DNA from: Congeria kusceri
Taxonomy: Eukaryota; Mollusca; Bivalvia; Myida; Dreissenidae
NCBI GenBank assembly: GCA_027627225.1
Contig: CM051034.1
Location: 19,397,480 to 19,461,479, forward strand
Length of the DNA: 64,000 nucleotides
Reading direction: 5' to 3'
Made by a program: the position numbers and the translations under genes. The notes beneath the pieces were generated by a model. It was not told the DNA's origin and did not search any database. It saw only the letters and a program-made list of their open reading frames with translations. This document shows, piece after piece, positions 46,540 through 57,447 of the stretch; the stretch's first letter is position 1; each line of letters begins with the position of its first letter.

Positions 46540-48650
46540 AACAAGTCCCTTTTCTTTAAAGGTTCCGTAGATTATGGTGTGTGTTCTGTGTAGGAAATAT
46601 CTAACTTACCCTCAAAGCGAAGCCATACCTAACGATGCGTATATCTGTTCTGTAACTGATTTTTTTTATTTTCCTTTGTTGTTGTTTTTTAGTTCGTCTG
46701 TAGCGATCACGTTCACAACGTGTTGTCACGTTCTACATGTGTATGTGAAAGAGAAGATACAAAATGAGAATCAGAACGTTGCGTGACATGACAAGGAATA
46801 AAACGTAATGATAACATTTCATAATTATGTACATCTAAGGAGTTAAATATAATTACATGTTTAAAAACAATTATAGTTGTTTTTATTTATGTTAAAGTGT
46901 TTTGATATTTCAAAATGGAAAAACAATGCAACCATAACTCCTTATATATTCATATCAAAACAATGCGAATGGTTGTGTATGCTAATTGTTAAGCATCATA
47001 AATGTACGAATAACACTGTTTTCTATTTATATAGATATGTTTGAATTTGTTGGATATATATATTGTAATACGAGCAGCGAGTCAAACATTTTATATCGGA
47101 CTGATATAGAAAAAAATCAAATGTTAAATTCTGATGTATGTATGGAGAATTCTAATTTGTGAAATACAGGCGGGTTCTGCGTGTAAGAAATATAGGCATA
47201 ATGAAACTCCAGAGACATCACCTGGAGAGAAGAACGCCTGACGCCGAATTTAGCTTTTTTACCAAATGCTGTATAGAATTGCCGAACTATCCCATTAAAA
47301 CACATTTCATTGGACTAAAGGACTTGCATAACACACGAAACCACACCTTACAGCAATATTTAAACATAATGTAGCTTTTTGTTCGCATAGGCGGCGAGAA
47401 ATTGTTTGATGTATCGAGCTCATTAACCATATCAATTATTTCATTTGTTTCGTTTCCCTTACTTTTTGTGAACTGTCGATGTTATCATTATAATAAAGTT
47501 GGTTTTTATTCAGCTAACGTTAATTTTGATTGATTTTATGTGTTGGCAAACCCCTTGACGCAAATTAAAATCGCGCGCAAGCAGAAGAAATAAACGTGGA
47601 CACCGTAACATCCAAAATTATACGTTGATATGTTTACTTGTTATTTATCTCTATTTGTTTTTCATGTTTACTCAATATATATATCCCTGGGGCAATAACG
47701 CAATATTTCTGTTGTAGTTTTATCAAATAATTACAAAAAAAACTATTAAACAAAATATATTATCACGCTATTCACAGTGGTCTTCCCCATATCCATTCAA
47801 ATCTGGATGTTTTCATTCTTGGTGGCAGTGGTAGAAGGTAGAGGAGAGTAAACGCTGCGAGGACTTTGCCGAACATTATAAAACAGTATGTTATTTATTA
47901 GACTGTTTCAAGAAACTGCACATAGACAGAAGGTATTACAAGAAATAAGTTTCGACTGTACTGCTGGGACCTTTTTAAACATATCTCCCGTGATTTTTAA
48001 TTGGATTTCAATGTCTCAATATAATTGATGTCATGTTCTCTTCTGAAAATGATTGATAACATAATCGCTCCCCGAACGGTTTTATAGTTTACTCAATGAA
48101 AATATGTCTCATTTGAAAGAAGTAAAAGTTGTAAAAAGTTGTATTCAATAAATAGTCCTTACAGTGGCAGAAGACATATATAGTTTTTGTTATTTTCTGC
48201 AATTTCAAATGCAAGAGAAAAGAAATATATTGTAGATGGGGTAAAAATCGTTTGCACGTCGTGCATGTTACCTTTGAAATGTGCAATATAATGTATGGTA
48301 TCTTTCAGCTAACGCTTGGCCTGTTTCGGTTTGGTTGCGGTGCGCAAATAGCCGTTATACTACATTGTTGTATTTGCATTAAATATGTTACATATAAAGT
48401 ATATAGATTCGTTCATAAGCAACTCATGCTTTTGCTAATAATGCGATTGGTGCTACGTGTTAATAAATTACAAATGCTTTAACTTGCAAACAACACAATC
48501 TTGAATTGTAACCCATATGGTAACATGATCGTGTAAGGTAGATACTAACAGTTATTGAAGGAATTCCGAAACAGTGGTAGTTCGGATCATTTTAAGATTA
48601 ATGGTTCTAAAAATAATTGAAACCATCACTTCTCGATTTATTGTTGAATT
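46540..48650. other. AT-rich DNA, no supported gene
   Basis: A plus-strand frame at 47,159-47,374 (71 codons) lacks splice or domain support. Nothing else is recognisable. Confidence 0.4.
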
Positions 48651-48658
48651 GTAACACC

Positions 48659-49420
48659 TAAAGATGGCAAACTATTTGAATATTCGATTGAATGATCGCC
48701 AATTCGAACAGTTAAAACGCTTTTCGAATATTTAAAATATTGCATTGCATTTTACAAAAACCAACATTTTTCCTGATTGTATCAAGTACTTTTCTGTCAA
48801 CATAATGACGCTATTTTCCCAATGCGTACTTAATACCGTGTTTAAAAAAGAATGATCCCGTGTCACGTGTCAGACCGAGAGATATTAAATACACGGGTCA
48901 GTGTCAGCGGCCACTCGTCTAGTCACCAGTAATGCACAATAACATCAGATTGTATGAAACCGTAACCGTTAACTAGTGATTATAACTCGCGTTTGGACGT
49001 TTTAAAAGAAAGAATAACTAATAGACGTGCGATTACACATTTAGCAGTCAGCATAACTGAGAACTGTTGCTCAAATTTGTTGATAAACAATTCTTTATCG
49101 GCGCGTTTCCATACTGATTTAAATGCGTGGTTTATTGAAAACTGTTTTTACTAAAAGAACAATTAACATCGTAATTGTTTTTGTTTATGCCTAATTCCGT
49201 TTAATTTATGCATTAATTCAAAAGTGCAATTACTTAATGAAAATACAACGGTAGATGTACTCGTTAATCTGTACTAAATCGTCATACAAAAATAATGATT
49301 ATGTCGACTAGGCTATAAAGCTCAAAGTACTTCATAAGAATCTATACGAATATCCGAATATTTGATTGAATAAACAGGCGAATATTCGAATACCGATGTT
49401 GGTATTCGATGCCATCCATA
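48659..49420. mobile_element. 762-bp hAT-like MITE with 8-bp target duplication
   Basis: Flanked by GTAACACC (48,651-48,658) and GTAACATC (49,421-49,428), a 7-of-8 match. Ends TAAAGATGGCAAAC and (inverted) TATGGATGGCATCG lead into GAATATTCG motifs at both sides. An 8-bp duplication is characteristic of hAT transposons. No transposase remains. Confidence 0.75.
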
Positions 49421-49680
49421 GTAACATCTAAATGGCCATGATGATTAAACTGCAATACATTGGCAGTAAATACCAAATGTTCATCTCTCTGGGCTGACCA
49501 ATATACCGAAACGGGTTTATCAATTTACACATGCTGAAAAATCTACATGAACACCGGTTGTTGAAATATGCCTTCATATCTATTTGATCTCAAGTCAAAA
49601 GCTATGTTAATTTTGTAAAAAAAAATATCAAAATAAGAAATTGTCTTTAAGGCATGTGACTAAATCCTTTGACTTTTAGG

Positions 49681-51117
49681 AACTAAATAATGTGAATGCA
49701 TCTAAAAGTACCGGTTTAGATGAATTACCAGCTAGGTTTTTAAATGATGCTTCTGTGTTGATACAAATACCTATTACACATATTGTAAATTTGTAAATAT
49801 CTGAAAATGTTGTACCAGATGATTTGAAAATTGCTAGAGTTAAACCTTTGAGTAAGAAAAACGGTAATATAGATGTTGGTAACTATAGGACAGCCAGTAT
49901 ATTGAGTGTAGTGTAAAATTGTTTAGAAAAATCTATATATTCACAACTGGGACAGTTTTTTTACAGACTAAACTTTACTTTATGAACTCCAATTAGGTTT
50001 TAGAAATTCCTACTCCACTGACACTTGCCTTGTGCATATGTTAGACCATATCAGAGGGACTGTACACGGGCATGATTATGTTGGATCTTCAAAAAGCATT
50101 CGATACAATCTTATGGGAATCCAAACTACTGACTGGTTCATGTCGTACTTAAGTGGTATAAAACAAACAGTTAGTGTGAACAACGCCTTCTCTGACTAAA
50201 AAACCTGTAACCTGTGGTATCCCCCAGGGTAGTATTTTGGGACCACTAATGTTTTCTGCTTTATTAATTATATGATTACTAGTATTGATCCTGATTGTAA
50301 ATCATCTTTTTTTATGCAGATCAAAGTGCTATTTTATTTGCCCATCACCATCCAGATGTTATTTCTACAAAACTTGGTAAAGTTCTAGAACGTTGTAGGT
50401 CCTGGCTGTTGGACAACAAATTGCCATTACATCTTAGAAAAACAGAAGGTGTAATATTTGGCTCAAAACGTAAATTAAAGCAAGTAGGACACTTCAAGAT
50501 TGTTTGTTATGATCACACTATTGAATCCACACAAGATGTTAGAAACCTAGGTCTGAACATTGATAGTTCTTTGTCAGGTGAACAATTTTCATCTTTATTA
50601 TTTGTATAGAAAGCAAATTTCTTAGATGTTAAAACTAGGATATACCTGTGTTCTGCACTCATTCAATGCCATATGGACTATGCTTGTTCTTCCTGGTATC
50701 CTAGTTTGAATAAATGCTTAATTAAAGATTGTCAGATTTATTAACAATATGGGACCTTGAGAGAGTGTAAACTACAATATTCTGTCCGATTTGCAACTGC
50801 TTAACATAGATGACAGAAACAAACAATTACGACTTAATCATGTTTTTAAAATATTTCATAACAAATGCCCATCCTATATGAAAGAAAATGTTGTGCTTGT
50901 TACAGATATGCACCATTATTCAACAATATCCCAGCTGTACAATTGTAATGTTCCAAAAAGTTACAATAAGTCTAACACTACATTCTTCAGTGTAGCCATT
51001 AATGATTGGAATAATTCTCTTCCATATTACATTACAAGGATAAATACAATAGATCAATTTAAAACAGCTGTTAAGAATCATCTTTTAAGCATTGCAACAA
51101 ATGACTGAATTGTAAGC
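49681..51117 (+). pseudogene. Decayed LINE reverse transcriptase
   Basis: RT motifs in shifting frames: 'STGLDELPARFLNDA', 'VVPDDLKIARVKPLSKKN' then 'NYRTASILS', 'LDLQKAFDT', 'PQGSILGPLMFS', 'FYADQSAI' (motif C, with the second Asp replaced by Gln), 'LPLHLRKTEGVIFGSKRK', then the C-terminal 'FSVAINDWNNSLPYYITRIN' and 'AVKNHLLS', ending at 51,106-51,108. Several stops and frameshifts; inactive. It differs in sequence from the two CR1/Jockey-like LINEs above and lacks their terminal zinc knuckle, so it is a different family. Confidence 0.75.
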
Positions 51118-51262
51118 TGGAATGTTCATGTACTTTTAGGTTTATGTAAAAATGTTATTGCCTATGTTAAACTGAAGACTGTTTGCAGAATATGCTATAG
51201 AAACATAATAATTTATGGTACTTCCGATTTTCAAAATCTTAAATATGTTTATGTTGTTTTTG

Positions 51263-52640
51263 TTAACCCTTTGCCTGCCATACACGACTACAGCTGGCGA
51301 TAATCGTCATCTCTAGCAAGTGCCAATCACGACCACATGTCGTTTCTGGAGGTTTCCCCATTCGTTTGCCTCGATTCGGATTTACTATTGGAATTTTACT
51401 ACTATACTTACATATTTGCATTCATAAATGCATGTCACGTGATAACAACGTCATTTTAGTCTAAAATATTATTGAACAGTTGTTTATATGCCGAACAAAA
51501 TCGAACACAAAGAATACGAAAGTAAAAAATGACGAACATGTGAATGAGCCTCGATGATGTTCTCAATCAATTTGTGGTCAGAAAGTGAGGAAGAATCTAT
51601 GCAGGATATTCATGTAAATGATGTGTAAGAAGATGTTTTATTGAATGCTAGTGCTATTCGCGAAGTTAATTTAGTGCAATCAGTGCGTGACAGGGATTTT
51701 CCCAGTGACATAGAAAATGGCTGGTCTAATGTTGACACTCCACTTGTTGTAATGGAAATCGATAATCGTGTAGGTTTGAATACGAACGATATTCCTGATG
51801 ATATATCATCAGTGAGTATGTTCAATGCGTTATTTGATGAAAACATGTGGGAAAATATGGTGACACCAACAAATAAATATGCACAGTCGCTAATCCAAAG
51901 TGCACGGGACAGCAACAGTCTCAAACCACACAGCAGACCGAACAAGTGGGTTGAGACAAATGTTGATGAAATGAAAGTGTTCATGTCACTCGTACTTTTT
52001 ATGAGCATAGTCAGAAAACCATATTAGAAGATTATTGGTCAACCAATGAGAACATATCAACACCATTCTTCAACAAAACAATTCCCCAAAAATAGGTTTC
52101 TGCTTATATTTCCCAACTTTCATATTGTTGACAATGATGGTGATGATAAATCTGACATACTTTATAAAATAAGACCATTCCTGAAGATGATTACTGACAA
52201 TTTCCAAAAGTATTCGCCAGAACGGGATTTAAGCTTTAACGAGGGAACTTGCCCATTCCAAGGAAGAGTTCGATTTAGAGTATATAACCCAATGAAACCA
52301 AACAAATTTGGTATCAAGATTTTTGAACTGTGCGAAGCGCCATCTGGGTATTGCGTCGGTAGTGATGTTTACCACGGAAACACTGGCTGCGCCATCTACG
52401 GGTCTTTGGAGGAAGAAACCGAAGATGGCCACGCAACCCCCACTAAACAGACTTCACACAAACATCCAAAATAGTTCTTGGATTGTTGGCGCGTACCGGC
52501 ATATTGACCAAGGGACACCATGTTTACATGGATAACTATTACACGTCACCAGAATAATGGTTTGATGTACTGTCATCGTTTGATACCTATGCGTGTGAAA
52601 TAAGTATTGTTATCCATGGACCCCATCGGAAATAAGCTTT
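51263..52640 (+). pseudogene. piggyBac-type transposase relic
   Basis: Opens with TTAA and CCCTTTGCCTGCCA (51,263-51,280), the expected target and terminus of piggyBac elements. The coding relic then runs: an acidic N-terminus, 'ENMVTPTNKYAQSLI', 'VDEMKVFMSLVLFMSIV' (51,641-52,024, stop), 'LLIFPNFHIVDNDGDD', 'DLSFNEGTCPFQGRVRFRVY' then 'KPNKFGIKIFELCEA', and out of frame 'HHVYMDNYYTSP' (the DNYY block of the DDE domain) near 52,520. It fades by about 52,640; no 3' terminal repeat is visible. Inactive. Confidence 0.78.
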
Positions 52641-52765
52641 CAAGCTTTTATGAGCCATCCTAAGTTACTACACACTTTGATTAACTTCCATCTATTTATT
52701 CGCATTAATTGATTCAAACGAATGTTATCTTGCCTCGTAATAGCTGTTCCTCTATACTTTTGTTA

Positions 52766-52998
52766 ACCGTACAATAGTCCCCTCGATATACTAGTCGGGA
52801 TTACCTTTCAGCTGTAAGTTCACATCTATGTTATCGTATACTATCTATCATCATGTGTTTTGTTCATTGTTATACTACAATACCGTACACTAGTCCCCTT
52901 GATATACTAGTCGGGATTACCTTTCAGCTGTACGTTTACATCTATGTTATATTGTACTACCATCATCATGTGTTTTGTTAATTGTTATACTACTATCT
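52766..52998. repeat. ~116-bp tandem duplication
   Basis: Two copies of a unit starting CCGTACAATAGTCCCCTCGA (second copy CCGTACACTAGTCCCCTTGA) and sharing 'ATACTAGTCGGGATTACC' and 'ATCATCATGTGTTTTGTT'. Confidence 0.8.
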
Positions 52999-53387
52999 TG
53001 TTAATTCTATCAAGTTGTTTGTGATTGCTATTAAATTGTTGATCTCATTTTTATTTGTGATTCATAATTTTTTTACCAGAAGTTTAATCAAATTTGGTAG
53101 ATTATTTAGGTAATCAATATAAACGAGAAATGGTTTTTGTTTCTTTGAGTAATATCAGATTAGGTAACATTAAGAGGGAAACAATATTGATCAAAACAGA
53201 TCAATTATTATAAAGAGGGTTTACACAATGGATAGGATCCAGACCTACAGGACTAGACTAAAGGGGCTGGATCGTCTTGTGTTCAATCGCTAGGTCTAGA
53301 CCGATTAGTTTTTATCATCCCGTGATTTAATTTTCAAATAAATGTATTTCCATAAGGTATATCAGCATCAACGTATGATACATGTTC

Positions 53388-53530
53388 TATGGGAGCAGGA
53401 GCAGGACGCAGTGGTAGGTCGCAGGCTTTGGGATCTTGCGATTCCTGGTTCGAATCCCACCAAGACCACTGAATATTTTTCAGAGAATAAAAAATATCCC
53501 ACGTTTGCTCCTATTCACTCTGGTGTATAA
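53388..53530 (+). mobile_element. tRNA-derived SINE
   Basis: A-box-like GCAGTGGTAGG (53,409) and B box GGTTCGAATCC (53,448) are spaced as in a tRNA promoter, followed by non-tRNA sequence. The arms do not fold into an intact tRNA. Confidence 0.55.
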
Positions 53531-53972
53531 ATGGCTACCTGTTAGGGCAATATAATGTGCCGTAGTTGCAAACTGCGCCGAATGTTAGCGCACAACTTAT
53601 GGCCCAGTGTGCGGGTGAAAATGTATATCAATATCAGACTATAAACCTATCCTTTATCCTCGTGTCACCAGTTTTCGCCGATGCAAAACTTTAAAAAAAC
53701 TAAATGAATTTGTTAAAAATAAACCACTTACCTTAAATAATAATGTGAAGTTGTTTATTTATTTGTTTGCTTTATGCATTAAAAATACTCCAATGTCAGT
53801 GTACTGAGTACAAAGTCAATGACCCGTGACGTCACCTATTTTCGCCGGTTACACTCAACTGTTCAATGAGGGTTGTTCAACAAAGTATAAGGAAGTAAAC
53901 AACTGTAAGTTAACTAGTAAATAACTGTTAAAACATTATGATTATGTTTTATATGTTCACTTACAGAAATAT

Positions 53973-55206
53973 TTATTCTTCTTTGCTTGCACAACTTGGG
54001 CAAAGAAATTGATCTCCACTTCTAAGCACTTTAACTTGGGTGCAAAATTTAAGGTGAACCCATCTGTCACAAACATCACATAGTGCCCATTTCACTAGTG
54101 TAAGATTTATGCAGTACTTTGACTCTGTGGGTGTGAAAAATTTACAAACACAGCATTTTTAAGATTCTGGAACATCAACCTCAGAAGTCTCCGAGTCAGT
54201 GTAGGTGTCATGCAAGACATTTGACTTGTTCTTTGTAGAAGTTCCAGGTTTAGGGTTTGTACATGTTGCTGATTTTGATGATTTATTTTTGTTTTCTGTT
54301 GATAAAGATTTTACAGACATTGCTGGTTTATTTTTACTCAAGTTTTTTTTTTACTTTATTGTACGCAATATCTTCAGAAATAGGTTTACCAGCTACAACT
54401 TTGCTAAGTGTTTTTCTTACTTTTGCAGCATGGACATTGTTCACAATTGGCGCAAATCTTTTGCCAAAATATTCAACTGAGGTTTCAACAGATGTTTCAA
54501 AGGACTGTTCAACCGACTTGTTTGGGTCAATGTTTGTGAAAACTAGTGAGGGTGCAATGGCAATGTCACTCACTACAGTGTCATTGAAAGGGTATATTCC
54601 ACAACGCCGGAATGCAGATTGAATGTTAACTGGTGTTAAGTGTGGCAGTGTAAACTTTACACGCAATACTACAAACATCATTTTTGTCACAATATTACCA
54701 CCAGAAACTCTTGTGTGGTTAAGACATGCTGCATTCCATGCATTTTCAAACGGCCCAAAGCAGGACACATCCATGGGTTGAAGTAGGTGGCTGCAATGCG
54801 GCGGGAGAACAAAGAGAATAATATGGTTTGCTTTTGCCCACTCAGTTTAACCTATTGAAACATGACTGTTATGTCCATCATATAAAATGAGAACTGGGTT
54901 GTCAGCGTCACGTGTTGGTAACACTGGGTCTACATGGTATTTGATGTAATTTGAAAATATGTCGGTATTGGACCAGCCGGACTCAGACACTGTCCCTGAT
55001 GTTCCTGGAGTTTATCCTTCTAAAAGGGTAGCTTGCATTCTGGCGCCAGGAAATATAAAATACGGTTGAATGTGTTGCCCTAAAGCGTTACCTCCACCAA
55101 TGAGTGTTACTGTTTGAGACTTACCAGCTGTTACAGCCTGCGCTTTGTATAATTTACCAGTCACCATTTTAGGGGGTTTGTGATTTATGCTAAGGCCCTT
55201 TTCAGG
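53973..55206 (-). pseudogene. pogo-like DDE transposase fused to a PHD finger, relic
   Basis: Read on the minus strand from 55,206: 'LSINHKPPKMVTGKLYKAQA', 'TLIGGGNALGQHIQPYFIFP', a stop at 55,012-55,014, 'GWSNTDIFSNYIKYHVDP', 'PVLILYDGHNSHVS' (catalytic DGHNSH), 'ILFVLPPHCSHLLQPMDVSC' and 'FGPFENAWNAA', a Ser/Lys linker with a frameshift in an A-run near 54,345, a TAA near 54,160, then a PHD-type zinc finger 'KCCVCKFFTPTES', 'WALCDVCDRWVHLKFC', 'FLCPSC' ending at 53,973-53,975. DDE_1 transposases with C-terminal PHD fingers are known in animals. The N-terminal DNA-binding part is missing: a MITE abuts the break. Confidence 0.75.
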
Positions 55207-55415
55207 CTTAATGCATGTGCGTAAAGTCACGTCCCGGTTCAGCCTAAACTTTCCGCCTACAGTGGATTTATGTTTAGAAGAGACTTCATTGAAACAGAAA
55301 ATACCATAAAAGCCGAAAGTGCCGTCCCGGATTAGCCAGTGCGGACTGCACAGGCGGATTCGGGACGACACTTTACGCACATGCATTAAGCCTGATTTAT
55401 CCACGACACATCTCC
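55205..55415. mobile_element. Palindromic MITE copy at the edge of the pogo relic
   Basis: Right part CGCACATGCATTAAGCCTG... and inverted left part AGGCTTAATGCATGTGCG match the complete MITE at 35,830. The left terminus is truncated exactly where the transposase frame ends. Confidence 0.75.
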
Positions 55416-55419
55416 AATA

Positions 55420-56700
55420 ATTTATTCTCAGATAATATATTACTCTGCATATTGCTGCTTTATAGCCTTCTTGCATTAGCGGCCACTTTGTTTGATGATA
55501 GATAGTAATGAGGATGCGAAAACAATTACACTGCAACGGTACATAAAACTCCGGCTGCTTCATAATGGACAAGCTACTCTGCTATTGAAACAGATTAAAG
55601 ACATTTAGGGGTTTTGTTGACATTAGTGTAGCATTATAAGCATTTTCCCATATCTGCGACATCTAACAGACTAGATTACTGTAAATAATTATTTTTTATT
55701 GAACTGAGTCAGAGCTGGCTGGGTGTTGCTGCTTTAAAACCTAAGAGTATGTATACACAACTGGATTACTATGACTAAACCGTTTATTTTGATTGAACTG
55801 AGTCGGAGCTGGGTGTTGCTGCTTAACAATCCAAGAAATATATATATTTGTTTGGTTTCTGTCTGTTCCGTATGTTCTGTGATGGACATGAATTTGTTCA
55901 CTCGCCTAACACACAGGACATTGAATTTATGGAATAGTATCTTAATGACTGTTGCAAATGCAGTTTCTTAATTATGTAATACGTAACTTTGTAGCCGACA
56001 TTGTTTTCTTTAAAATCGAAATAGCATATGCTACTGCTGGATATATTTGCTGAACTTCTAATATTGTTTTTTTGCTATATGAAATATCGTTGCCAACACT
56101 TCGTATTCGTCACAATATCATAATGCTATGCACACTGTACATGTATGTAGTTGATGTACTACAAATATGGTCATATGTTGTTATTTGTAATTTCTTAGGT
56201 AACATTTCGTTTTCGTTTACTCATATCAGAACGAAAAATCGTTCTTTAGTTACAGATAAACAACAATAAATCAAAAAAATATTTCGATTCTAACATGACC
56301 AGACAACATATTATGAAATCATAATGCGAATTATATTTTACAGTTTCCGAAACTACTTATTCTAGTTGTAACAACGGACATTTTGCGCGTGTCATGTTAG
56401 AATCAACAATGCAAAACGATGAAAGTGAATGCACGTGATAAATACGTCTAAATATCGGTGTAAACCTGGACGTTTGTTTTCGGTTGACGTGTGTGTCTGA
56501 AACAACCTCCGCGCAGAAGTTGGACTGGTTTCGAGCATAGATCTAATCAAATTCACTGTTAGCCTATAAGGGAAGTAACCGCTGCCGGGAGTTTGTGTCT
56601 GTAAAGAGACCAGTAGACCACATACGGTTTTTAATGTTTGTTTGTTTTGTTTGTTTGGAATTTTTGCCGTATTTAATATTATATTAGTCATTTAACGGCG
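55420..56700. other. No supported gene
   Basis: A short direct repeat ('GATTGAACTGAGTC.GAGCTGG', '.GGGTGTTGCTGCTT') occurs near 55,698 and 55,790. Otherwise nothing recognisable. Confidence 0.4.
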
Positions 56701-56867
56701 GTCAGTTAACCTACTCCCACATTTTCTGGGCAAGCTTAGCCGATCTACTTGGTTAGCTAGTACTAAGTGCACATACTTATGCCAGTAACTGACAACTGCC
56801 CTGCTTGAAACAGATATTGGGTAAGAATGGCCGTAGAAATTATTTTTTGACCAATCCCCACACAAGT

Positions 56868-56946
56868 TATGTGGCCGTGCCGGGGAGAGAACTCACGAAA
56901 CCCGGATTGACAGTCCTGTGCTCTACCAACTGAGCTAACCGGCCAG
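56868..56946 (-). mobile_element. tRNA-Asp-like SINE head or tRNA pseudogene
   Basis: Minus strand GGCCGGTTAGCTCAGTTGGT and AGAGCACAGGA-CTGTCAA-TCC give a good D arm and anticodon arm (anticodon GTC). The T arm (GTTTCGTGAGTTCTC) does not match a working B box, although the 3' end still pairs with the acceptor stem (GGCACGGCC). Confidence 0.55.
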
Positions 56947-57373
56947 GCTACAGTGTCGGATTTTAAATGCTGAATAATAAACATATCAACTGTATGTTTT
57001 ACCTATTATGTTAAACAAATTAGCTTATAAGTTTATGTTTTGTTACGATATTCCGATAAGACATTACTAAATAATAATATCGTAAGATTCATACTTACTC
57101 TTATGAAAATAAAACACAAAGAATTGGGATGCAATATGTTTTATTGGATTCTAATAACAGTGAAAATGCAACAAAACACAACTGTTGAGAATTTGGTGTC
57201 ACGCGTTTGGGTATCTGAAACATAATAAATCGCAGTGAAATTAATTCTGGCAAAAATCCTTACATTCAATAGGATCAAGCTGATTCAAGATTGATACATC
57301 GAATTACATGTATAAGAATAAGCATTTTGCTGGCCATGTCATAATATGAGGAACAATTTGACAACGAAGTGTT

Positions 57374-57379
57374 TTTATT
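57374..57379 (-). terminator. Poly(A) signal, glycine-rich copy 4
   Basis: Minus-strand AATAAA about 70 bp after the TAA of the tail exon. No extra 3'-UTR intron is needed here, unlike copies 1-3. Confidence 0.6.
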
Positions 57380-57447
57380 ACTTTAATTACCATTGCAAGC
57401 GTGTTTCTACGGGAAGATCATCAAAAATATTAACTAACCCACATGCT

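Noticed and set aside
56868..56946. Functional tRNA-Asp gene
   Set aside because: D and anticodon arms are good but the T arm and B box are degraded.
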